Shown here: one piece after another, positions 46,736-59,100 of the stretch
How the letters are laid out: the number at the start of each line of letters is the position of its first letter
Numbering within the stretch: the stretch's first letter is position 1
Source of the DNA: Moringa oleifera
Taxonomy: Eukaryota; Streptophyta; Magnoliopsida; Brassicales; Moringaceae
Assembly: GCA_021397835.1 (NCBI GenBank)
Contig: JAJFZO010000575.1
Span: 67,001 to 131,000 of the forward strand
Direction: 5' to 3'
DNA length: 64,000 bases
Notes under the pieces: model-generated
What the model saw: the letters and a program-made list of their open reading frames with translations, nothing else
Told to the model about the DNA's origin: nothing
Database searches by the model: none
Translations under genes and position numbers: made by a program

Positions 46736-47168
46736 CAAATAATAGGAATATTTACCAAGGAACTCCACCCCACACACGTATCAGATTTGAGCCACACACA
46801 CACACACCAGAAACTCCCATGATAAGGCAAATCCATTAGAGCAATTAAGACTTCCATTCTTGCCATCCATCATGGGCTCATTCACAAAAATAATGGATAC
46901 CACAACCTTTCAGCCACCAGGAGAAATAGTTTAGATAAATGCTCAATTAAACCTTGCTAAGTGCATGCAACAGTACTGGCACAATCACAGGTGTCTTAAA
47001 TCCATCCCACAAGGTTTATCAAGCGCTATATCAAACTGATGCTTAGACATTGTCAATAAAGAAATGCTCCATCTCCTCAACCATGTAGCACCAAAATGGA
47101 AGTGCAAACCATTCTTACCCATGATACTTTACATTCTGAAGAGACAACTTGATGGTGCCTGGAACATT

Positions 47169-50100
47169 TTACGAGAGCGCAATAGGCTGACCACACAATT
47201 TCTCCAACTCATTTTCCAAGAGTTCCGTTAAATTTGCCCTGGTCCGCCGATAAACCCAAGCTTCAGAACTCTCATCCCAATCAAACCTGGATGGACCACT
47301 GCATGAAAAGCAGTATCTTTCAGCAAAGCAATACATAATTTAGATGACCACTCTAGAAATCAGATAAAAGTGTAGACATGCATGCTTCACCAGTGATGTA
47401 CCTAAACCAACAATGTCATCAGATAGATGCCAACATCACATGGAATTTCACACTCAACTTTCTGAACCTGGATTTCTTCAAAAGATAATGTACAAGCCAA
47501 GGTAATGTCTTCTTACCAAAAGAATTGGATAGAGCTCCAAAAATAACTCGAAAACATGAGAGGTGAAGACTCAATCAATCAAAACTAAACTATGCACCAT
47601 AAGTCCATATTTGACCAATGTATCAAACATCACAAGCCTAAAAGGCATACTGTGAAACAAATACTTTTCAATAATACTGGAATGAGTTGTAGGCACCAAA
47701 ACAATGAAGTGCAGGATGCCTTGTTGCAAGCAAACACTACCATAGCTTTGAACACATATCTTTTAGCCTGATTTATAAGGGAAAAACCAAGATCAAATGG
47801 ATAACAAGATTCAATGTTTTTATTGTGAAAGAATAAAAATCCAGTTCTTTACTTAAGAAATAAATAGAACACAACAAATTGAAACCTTCAAAACCTAGAA
47901 TGCACATGGATCACTATTATTAACTGAAAGACCCAAGAGCCATGAAAAAAGATCTTTACATATGACATGTCGCAGCTATATCTTGCAACACACCTCAGCA
48001 ATTATTCATTTGCATGTAACCATAGCCTCTTCAAAAACGATGCATGTCACTATAGAGCTTAAAATAAGAGATGCTCCAGTTTATTCAAAAGTATGAACTA
48101 ATATTTGGAAAATCAGGCAAAAGACATTTCCACAATTAATCATAGTAGCAGCTGAAAATGCAAGCAACATTATTTTAACCTCACTGGGGAAGACAACCAA
48201 ATTTGTCTGTTTGGAGTCTGCTTGTTCAACACATAGGTCCCTAGAGGCCCGACTTTAAGGGTCAAAACCTCATTCTACAACATGAGAAAAAAATGGAGTT
48301 AGAATTCATAAAATTAACTTCCAATTTGTTCATTAAAGAAGAAAATCTTCAAATTTTAATCAGTCTCACCCCATAGTCAACATCAAATCCATCGATTTGA
48401 ACAATGTCACCATATTCCTGGCATTACCCCAAAGAAATATATAAAAAATAAATCAGAAGCTTACAGCCGGGAATAAATATGAATAAGAAATAAAACTACA
48501 TCATCAGTTACTATTGGCATTATAAGTCATTTTGATAGAGATCACATAAAGTCGTGTAAATATTATTAATAGCTTAGCAAAAAGCTAAAGATAAGAGGTA
48601 GTATGGCTGAAATTTTCTAATTGCTTTATTCAAAAGCTTTGAAGTCTTTAAATAAGTAAAACACAAAACTGAAATCTCTAAGACCAAGTCCCTTACCTGG
48701 CACATTCTCCGAATCCAACCACTTCTAAAAACTAAGTCAACAAGTCACTAAATTTGCTGACTAAAACAGAAAATGTTGAAAGCCTCTAACATACATCAAC
48801 AACTCCTCAACTCTAGGCCACTAAATTATTGACTCAATTGAAAAATAAATTCAATAATAAGATCAAATAAATTTTTCAAAAATCCCTCCTTAAACTAATG
48901 TTTACTAACATCAGTATACAACCTTAACTTAACGTGTGTTACAGAGGCCTAGTAATTCTCCGAGCTTCACAAATAATTCCCTCTTGAGCGCCTTGGAGAA
49001 TATGTCAGTAATTTGATCTTCACTCTTGCAATGCACCAAATCAATTGTTTCATCCTTGCAAAGATTAATAAAAAAATAAAATTTCACATCAATGTGCTTG
49101 CTTCTTTTGTGTAGCATTGGATTCTTTGATAGCTTGATTGTAGAGTTGTTATCATATAGTATTTTAATAGCTCTTCAACCGCAGCTCTTCAAGTATTCTT
49201 GTCAGCCTAAAAAGCTCAAAGACTTGAAAGAGCTTTTGATTATGGAGAATGTGCCACATAAGGGACTTAGGGATTTCAGTTATGTATTTTACCTATTTAA
49301 AAACTCCAAAGGTTTTGAATAAAGCAAGCAAAAAATTTCAATCATATTACCTCCTTTAACTTTAGTTTTTTGCTAAGCTATCAACAATGGCATCACAGCC
49401 TTAAAAACTCCTAAGACCAGAGAGTGAAATTCGTGAGGCTGCTATCACTTACTTTACATTCCCAAGTACGCTACCCAAATGGCCAAAGATTCCAATTTTG
49501 CGCAAGCCGTCATCCTTTACTTTGATGATCACCACGACCATTGGAGCATGCTAATGGAGAATTTTTTACGATGAAAAGAGTACTGCTCACTTGTTGAATA
49601 TGGGATTCAAGAGTCATTAGCAAGTGGAGCTGTGACAGATGTGCAAAAAGCAAAAGTAGAAGCTAGAAAGCTCAAACACTTGAAAGTGAAGAATTATCTC
49701 TTTTAGACTATTGATCGTTCCATCTTGGAAACTATTCTTTGCAAAGATACATCCAAGGATATCTGAAATTCAATGAAGATAAAATATCGAGACTCTTCTA
49801 AAGTGAAGCGTGCCCAGCTTCAAGCCTTGAAAAGGGATTTTGAAGTTTTGCTTGTGAATATGTTACAAGCTTTTCTCGGAGGACTATGAAAATTGGAAAT
49901 AAGATGAAATGCTAGGAAGAAGAAATCAAAGATGTTACAATAGTAGAAAAAATTCTACGTTTTATGATGCGAGAATTCAACTATGTTGTTTGCTCAATTG
50001 AAGAGTCAAAAGATATAGATGACCTCACTCTTGATGAACTACAGGTCACTTTGTTAGTACATGAACAAAAGATGAATCAAAGTTCAACGAAAGAGGAACG

Positions 50101-53100
50101 AGCTTTGAAAGCTTCTATCAATACTCATTTCAACACCTTAAGAGAAGGAGGTAGAGGTTGAGGAAGAGGAAAAGGAGACTAAGAAAATTTTCGTTTAGTA
50201 CCTTTATTAACAATGAATAATATTGAAAGAGATTTTTTTTGTTTTTTGGAAAAAGACATCAAATTGTTAGTAAAGTAAGAAATATAACTTTTATTACTAT
50301 TACTCATTTGGGGTTAAGATGACTTTTTCTTATCCCCCTGAATCGGACAATATTATCTTATTTTTTATGCTATTGTTGATTCTATTTACTTTGTTCGTTG
50401 GAGCCATAGGAATTCCTTTTACTCAAAAAGGAATCTATTTTGATATATTATCAAAATTGCAAAGGCCGTCTATAAATCTTTTACATCAAAATTCAAAAAA
50501 ATTTGTGGATTGGTATGAATTTTTGACAAATGCAATTTTTTTAGTTGGTATAGCTTATTTCGAAATGTTTATAGCATCTTTTTTATATAAGCCCTTTTAT
50601 TCATTTTTACAGAATTTAAACTTAATTTATTTTTGAGAAAAAAGGTCCTAAAAGAATTCTATGGGATAAAATAAAAAAAATTAATACATGGTTGGTCCCG
50701 AGATCGCAACAAAAATAGAGATGACAACAGAAATGCTGACGTCAATAATGACCAATTTCATGGCAAAGGTGGAGGTTGGGATCATGATATATCTAGTTAA
50801 AATGCTATAAACGTGAAAAATATGATCATAATGCCTATAAGTGTTACACTAGGTTGCCCAATCCAATGATAAAAAAAAAAGGAGAATTCAAATTTTGTGA
50901 AAAATAAGAAGAAATTAGAAATTTTGTTGATGTTTGTCCATGAACGAAAGAAGACTAAATTAGATATTTTGTATGTAGATAGATATAGGTTACAACGATC
51001 ACATGAGTGAAAGTAAATCTATTTTTGAGTCTAGATGAACGTTTTCACTCTACTATTAGTTTTGGTAATTTCTCTATGATGAAAATTATGAGAAAAGGTG
51101 ATATTAATATAAAGACTAGGAATGTTCTTATGGAAACAATTCCTAATGTGATGTATGCTCTTCACTTGAAGAGTAATTTGTTGAATGCTGACCAGTTGCA
51201 AAAAAAAAAAAAAAAAAGTATACCATTGTAATTAAGTACTCAAGAAATTTATGATCATTGAAAACATTTAATCATATTTGATGGTTAAAGCAAAGGATCT
51301 CTCATGGGTGTGGCATTTTCGTTATGGCCTCTTAAGTTTTAGTTAATTGAAGGCAATGCAAAGGCCTTCTAAAAATTACTACTCCCTTCCAAGTTTGTGA
51401 AGAATGTGTTGTTAGCAAGCAACATTGTTCTTAGTTTCCTAAAAAGAAGTCTTGGAAAGTAAAGGATATGTTGGAGCCAGCGCATTCAGACATTTGTGGT
51501 CTAATGAACCCATCTTTTAACAAAAGTATAAAATACTTAATTACCTTCATTGACGAATTTTGAAAAAAAAAATGTGAGTTTACTTTTTACAAAAGAAAAA
51601 AAAAACCAAAAGCTCTTACTACATTTAAAAGCTTCAAAACCCTTGTGAAAAATGAAGTAGACAAGACTATTCAGTCTCTTTGAATAGGTTGTGGTGGCGA
51701 GTATTACTCAAAAGAATTTGAAAATTTTTGCATGCAACATGACGAAGAGAACTTATAGCTGTATATACACCACAACAAAATGGTGTATCGGAGCGGAAGA
51801 ACAGAATACTTTTCAACATGATGAAAAGCTTATTAACAAGAGGAAGAGTTCCAAAGAGCTTTTGGCCAGAAGATGTGAAGTGTTCATGTTTTAAACAAAA
51901 GTCCAACTTTTACTGTTCAAAATAAGACACTCTTAACAGGCTTAGAGTGAAAGAAAGCGGTCACTTTTATCTTTGGCTGCACTGCTTATGCCCACATCCC
52001 AGATGAAGAAATAAAAAATAAAAATAAAAACTTGATGACAAAGCTAGGAAATGCATCTTTCTTAGTGTAAGTGATTCGTCCAAAGCATATAAACCATTTA
52101 ATCCATTGACAAAGAAGATTGTGACCAACAGAGATATTTTTTTATGAACAGAGCACTTAGGATTGGAATGGGCAATAGCCTAAACAAGTTCTTGATGATG
52201 ATAATGCTGAACAGGAGCAAGTGCCAACACTTGCTATGCCGAAAAATTCATGAGACAATTCAAAAAACTTCTGAAACTTCACAACCAGTTGCTGAATAAA
52301 GGAGCCTAGTTAATTGGTCAAGTTAGAAGTGGACCTACTTGGATGGCACTATGAGGTAACTATGTTAAGCAATCCAATTGCCCATTTTTCTTTATTTGCA
52401 AATTACGATCCTACAACTTTTGAGAGTGCTTTTAAAGAAGAAAAATGACAAAAAGTAATGAATTATGAAATCTATTACATTGAGAAGAATAACACTTGGA
52501 AGCTATGTGATCCTCCTAAGGAGCACGAAATCATTGGTGTAAAGTGGAGCTTCAAGACAAAGACAAACAAAAATGGTAATGTCGATAAGTACAAAACACG
52601 CTTAGTGGTAAAAGGATACAGGCAGCAGTACAAGGTTGATTATATAGAAGTATTTTCTTTAGTTGCAAGACATGACACGATTAGGTTGGCGGTTGCATTA
52701 ATGATGCAAAATTCTTGGCTTGTTTTCCAATCAGATATCAAATCGACCTTCTTGCAAGGACATTTGGCGGAGAAGGATTTATTAAACAACCCCTTGGCTA
52801 TATTAAAGTTGGAAATGAGAATAAAATTCATAGGTTGAGGAAAACCCTTTACGGACTAAAACAAACCCCAATGGCTTATTACTTATTTTGTTAAAGTTGG
52901 TTTTATAAAATTTCTTAATGAGTATACTATATTTGTGAAGATTGGAGATGGAGAGAAAATTATCATGACATGCTTGTATGCTAATGACCTTATATTTACT
53001 GAAAATTGTGATACCATTAGGAAACATCGGTGAATTCAAGAAATCCATGATGAATGAATTTGAAATGTCTGATCTTGATTTGATGCATTATTTTTTTTTA

Positions 53101-56100
53101 ATCACGTAATGAGATTTTTCTCTCAAAAGAAATGAGTAAAAAATTCTAGATAGATTTCAAATGAAGGACTATAAGTACTCCAATTGAGTGTGACATGAAA
53201 TTACACAAAAATCATGATGAGAAAACAAGCAAAGGCTAGGTATAATGTATTTGTGAGTCTAATCAACAGATGTATGAAAAATCCCATGGAGTTGCATTTG
53301 TTAGTCGCCAAAAGAATCCTTCATTATATGCAAGAAACTTCAGCCCTTATAAGAGTGAAAATTTTAATTTGATGAGTTTTTCAATGATTATGCAGGAGAT
53401 CAAGTTGATAGAAAGAGCACTTTTGGTTATGTTTTTATACTTAAAACAAGTGTTGTTTCCTAGTCGTCTAAGAAGCAACCAATTGTTACCTTATTCAGTA
53501 CAAAAGTTGAATTTATTACAGATATGACTTTGTACTTACCAATCCATATGGACGGGAAGAATACTTGGGGAGTTATGATTTAAGTAGTCTAGAGCTACTA
53601 AAATATTATGCGAGAACCGCTCTACAATCAAATTGTTAAAGAATCGAGTGCTACACAGAAGAAGGAAGCACATCAATGTGAAGTTTTATATTTGACAAAT
53701 CTTTGCAAGGATAGTACAATAATTTGATGCTTTGTATTAAGCCTCATATTTGGTACATGTATTCTAGGCATAAGTGCAACACCATAAATGATGAGGTGTA
53801 ATGTTGTTAAGGAAATGGTTGGTGAATGAGTAGGAAATTGTGTTAGGATTGCGAAACTATTATAAACGGGTAATGTGGGATAACTGAGAGATGTCTTATC
53901 ATTAAGTATAGCTTATTTTGTTTGGAAAATTCCAAGCCTCACGAATGCTTGGTCTTTTCTCTGTGTACGACGCTCCTAAATCAATAAGAATATCGATACT
54001 AATTTCCATTTTATTGTTTCAATTATAAAAAAATCAAAGTTCCTATTAACTTTGATATCAGAGCATCATTCTGGAAAAGAAAATGATGGCCCAGAATGTG
54101 GCGCAAAGCGTCCATTCTATGGAGGAAATAGTTAGTATTTTGCAGGAAGAACTCTATCATGAGATGTGTTCCTAGAAGGAAAAGATGCGAAATATTAGTA
54201 AGTGTTTTGATCAATTCATTAAAATTTAGGAGGAGCCAGTCTGAATTGCTTCTTCATTAGCAAGAAAGGAAAAAGAATCTGTAATGCCAAGCTTAATGGC
54301 AGGACATTCACAAAGAGTTGAAGGGGCAACCACATTTTCTAGTTTTCACTATGATTTTCGGTTTCACAAACTAGACATGGCCATATTCAACAAGAAAAAT
54401 CCAGATGTGTGGATTCTTAAGGTTGAACGCTATTTTGCTTTTTCATCGGTTCAACAATGAGGAGAAATTACAGGCGACGGTTGTCGGATTGGAAAGGGAT
54501 GCATTGCTATGGTATCAACAGGAGAACAAAAAGAGATCAATCAATCAATTTGTGGGAGAAGATGATCTTGATCCTTAAACAATTTCATTCGGTTTAGGAA
54601 GGTTCCTTACATGAGCAATGGTTGGTGCTGGTGCAAGATAGAAGTGTATAGGAGTATCGAAAAAGATTCATAGGACTCTCAGCCCCAGTAGATAACGTCT
54701 CCGATGAGGAGGCTTTGGGCAACTTCATCAATGGGCAGAACCCAAAAATTTCAAGTTGAGGTAAATATTTTGAAGCCTAGCAACTTGGGTTATGCAACAG
54801 ACTTAGCCCAAAAAATAGAAAAAAAGTTGGATTTAACGAAGGTCCAAGGTATTTCAAGGGGGTTAACCCATAATCATTCAAACTGGGGCCTCAATCCAAC
54901 CATTCCACCTTTGTTACTGCACCAACAAAAGGGTCTTCACCTTCCGTTTAGAAAGCTACCTCCATAGCCAAACCACATGGTGAAATTTGAAAAATGACCA
55001 ATTAAGAATGGCAAAAGAGAAGAGAAAAAGGGCTTTGTTACTATTGTGACTATAAATGGGCACTTGGGCATTGCTGCAAGAAGAAAGAATTAAGTGTTTT
55101 ATTGACTTACGATGTTGAAGAAGGCAAGGGGAAGTAGGGTGAATTGATGATAAAAACTAAGTAAGAATTGGAAGCAACAAAAAGCAAGCAGGCGATTGAG
55201 GTTTCTCTCAATTTGGTGGTGGGTTTGACTACAAAAACCATGAATTTGAGAGGGACAATTAGGGAACAAGAAGTAGTGACGTTGGTCGACCCAAGAGAAA
55301 CTCACAACTTCATTTCTCATGAGTTAGTTAAGCATTTAGGGCTGCCCAATAAAAAGACGGGAGCATATAAGGTATCTATGGGCACAGGCAATTTGATTAT
55401 GGGAGAAGGAATTTGTTATGGTGTTACCTTGCGATTGCAAAGGATTGAGTGATTGATGATTTTCTACTCTTGGGGTTAGGAAGTTCCAATGTAATGTTGG
55501 ATATTCAATGATTAAAGAAGCTGGTTATGAATCAAACCAATTTGAAAACCTAAGTTATGAAGTTTTGGTTGGGAGAAGATAACTGTCATTCTAGTGGGGG
55601 ATCCTTCAGTTGATCAAACTCTGATTTCTTTGCAAGCCAAGATAAGGACATTGAAGCACAAAAGCTCAGTAATCTTGGTTAAGCTAAATCAACTAGATAT
55701 GTTAGAAGCGACAAATTCTTCAAATGAGGTACTTTGACTTTCTTTGACTGGTTTTAGCAAAATAAGATGTTTTTCATATGCCTACTAGTTTACCCCCTAT
55801 ACGTGGTCATGAACATTTAATTTTGTTAAAAGAAAGCAAAACACCTATTAGCGTCAGACCGTATAGGTGCCTTCATATTCAAAAGGTTAAGATTGAGAGA
55901 TTGATCAAAGAGATGTTAGGTGCAGAATTATACAAGTTAGTAACAGTCCTATTCTAGGCCAATCCTTTTACTTAAAAACAAAGATGGTTCATGGCAATTT
56001 TATGTGGATTATTGAACTTTGAACAAGGCCATCATACTCATAATTATTTGATGTTAGATATAGATGGGCTTTTGGATGAATTGTTTAAGGTGCAAATCTT

Positions 56101-59100
56101 TTCAAAGTTCGACCAAAATTAGGGTATCATTAGATAAGAGCCAAGGGAAAGGATGTTCATCAGACTGCATTGTGAATGCATGATGGGCACTATGAGTTCC
56201 TTGTAATGCCTTTCGGTCGCATCAATGCCCTAAAAATGTTTTAGTCATTGATGAATGAGGTATTTCAGCCTTTCTTCAAAAATTTATTTTGGATTTTTAT
56301 GATATTTTGATTTATAGTCTTCATGAGAATTCCTACCAACAACATCTGGCACAAGTTTTGCAACTTTTGAAAACACACGAGCTATATGCAAATCATAAGA
56401 AAAGTGAATTTGGTAAGAGCCAAGTTGCTTAATAGGGGCATGTTATTTAGCAGACCCCAACAAAATTCACGCAATGTCTGATTGACCCGCGCATACTAAT
56501 TTGAAGGAACTACGTGGGTTCTTGGGTTTAATGGCATATTACATGAAGTTCGTCGCAGAATGCACTAGAATTGTCTTTTTCCTTGACAAAGGAGTTAAAA
56601 CAAGACAAATTTGGATGGAATGTTGAGGCAGACAAGGCATTTGCTACCTTGAAGGAAGCTATGTCTATGGCCCTTGTATTAGCAATCCTTAATTCTGCCA
56701 AGCTATTCATAATGGAGACTGATGCATCTAGATTTGGGCTAGGAGTAGTACTTTTGCAAGAGTAACGACCAATGGCCTTTTTTAGCCAAATGTTAGGTCC
56801 TCGGCTCGTTTGAAGTCTATCTATGAAAAAAAGCTAATGGCCATTGTCCTTGCTTTGATGAAATAGACACCATATCTATTGGGTGGACGTTTTATAGTTC
56901 ACACTAATCAACAAAGTCTGATATTTTTATTAAATCAGAGGATTGTGGGGATTGATTATCAAAAATAGATTACTAAATTAATGGGATACGATTTTGAAAT
57001 ACAATATCGCAGTAAGGCAAGTAACTGAGTGGTGGGATACCCTTTCTTGTGTCCTTGTCCAAGCAAAATGTTCAGCTATTGATGTCCCTTAATGGTAGCA
57101 CTGGGACACGCTATGAGTAGAGTTGGCTAAACTCCTGAAGCGGCTTAGATATGGTATTAATTCAGGGACACAATCCCACTTTGGTTTCACAGTAGAAAAT
57201 GGGGTGTTATTCTATAAGGGCTGCTTGATTATTCCCCAAAATTTTGCACTAATTCTGACGATTGTTGATGAATTTCATAATTCTCTAATGGGGGGTCATT
57301 CGGGTGAAGCAAAGACTTATCAACGTAGTGCAGCTGAATTATTTTGGGTCGGTATGCACAAGGATATTATACGATCTGTTCACACTTGATGAGTTTGCCA
57401 GCAACATAAACATTCAACCACAACACCAATAAGCCTGCTCCAGCCTATTCCTCTACCTAATCAAGCTTAGGACGAGATTACAATGGATCTCATCGAAGGT
57501 TTACCCCAGTCAAAAAGGTTGAACACTATATTTAGTGGTGGTGGACCGCTTAGCAAATATCCTCACTTCATTGGGTTGAAGCATCCTTTTTACAATGGTA
57601 ACGATCACAAGAATCTTTGCTAAAGAGGTTATGAAGCTCCATGACATCCCTCAATCTATCATATCAAACAGGAAGCATCTCTTTTTTAGCCATTTTTTGT
57701 GTGAGCTATTTAAGCTACAAGGTAATGACCTTGAGTATTGCACTTAATCCAATGGAAGTTGTCAATCATTGCTTGGAGATGTACTTACGCTGTTTTTGCT
57801 TCAGAAAAAACTCGATCATGGTCTGGATGGTTGGCTTGGGTAGAATATTGGAACCATACCTCTTCTCACCTTTCCACCCATTGCACCCCTTTCCGGGCAT
57901 TGTATGGACAAGATCCTTCACCCCTGATTCGTTATGAAAGAGGTATTGTTGCAATTTAATTGGTTGACAAGAAAATAAAGTTCCAAGCTAACAAGAAACG
58001 ACACCATGAAAAATTTGATGGTGGGGGCCTTGCATGTTTAAAGTTGTGTCCTTATCGCCAATTCTCCTTAGCCAAGCGTACATATGAGAAGTTGGTCGCT
58101 CGCTTCTATAATCCTTTTCAGACCATTCAACGAGTGCAAAGAGTTGCTTATAAGCTTTAGCTTCCTTCTTTAGCTACCATACACCCTATTTTTCATGTTT
58201 CTCAGTTTCAACGTTCGAGAGGGATGTCTTCTTCTCTAATGATTCCATCGCAATTAACTCCTGACTTGGAAATGCTTGTTGAACTAGAATTGTTACTGGG
58301 AGTTCGTTCTAAGGCTCATGGCAATACTGGTGATGTGGAAGTATTATTAGAGTGAAAATCTTTGGCAAAATTTGAAGCTACTTAGGAGGATTTTCACATG
58401 GTTCAGCAACAAATAATGTGTCTCTTTGGGCAAGGGTTAATGTTAAGCCTCATGTCTATTTCATGTATTCCAGGCGTAAGTGCAATACCAAAAATGACGA
58501 CGTGTAATGTTGTTAGCAATTCTATTGGAATTGCTAAGGAAGAAGTTGTTATAAGGGGCTAGCATGGGGTAGGCAAGAGATATCTTATTATTGAGCATAG
58601 ATCATTTTGTTTGGAGAGTTCCAAACCTCTCAAATGCTTGGTATTTTCTCTGTGTACGACATCCCAAATTAATGAGAATATTGATACTAATTTCCATTCC
58701 ATTGTTTCAAATACAAACAAATCGAAATTCCTATCATATTGCAAGAGTGAAGATCAAGTTGCCAACACATTCACCAAGGCGCTCAAGAAGGAATCGATTG
58801 TGAAGCTCAAAGAATTACTAGCCCTCTACAACTCAGACTCAATTAAAGTTGTAAACATCAGTTTAAAGGAAGGATTATTGAAAATTTTATTTATCTTATT
58901 GTTGAATTCATTTTTCAATTGAGTCAGTTATTTAGCGGCTTAGAGTTTAGAAGTCATTGTGCGTGAGAGTGTTTCAGCATTTTCCATTTTAGAGGATTTA
59001 GTAGTTTGTTGATCTAGTGTTAGCTTAGCAAAAAACTAAAGATGAAAGAGGTAGTATGGCTAAAATTTTTTGATTGCTTTATTCAAAACCTTTATAGTCT

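Larger units (their letters stand above)
53739..58736 (+). mobile_element. Gypsy-type LTR retrotransposon inserted in copia RNase H
   Basis: A complete but decayed 5.0-kb element with LTRs at 53739-54048 and 58441-58736 and a primer-binding site near 54052-54064 (TTGATATCAGAGC). TATT stands immediately outside both LTRs (53735-53738 and 58737-58740), fitting a target duplication. The copia frame reads up to 53738 and resumes at 58741 with [17 protein letters not shown]. The internal order is gag, protease, RT, RNase H, integrase, chromodomain-like tail. Confidence 0.88.

Noticed and set aside
49387..49402. ATGGCATCACAGCC as the copia gag start
   Set aside because: Its position directly after the LTR end and its match to TGGTATCAGAGC make it the primer-binding site; a stop follows at once.
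50319..50636. A 105-codon membrane-protein ORF as a nuclear gene
   Set aside because: It is an internal piece of plastid ndhF with frameshifts on both sides, embedded in a retrotransposon gag.
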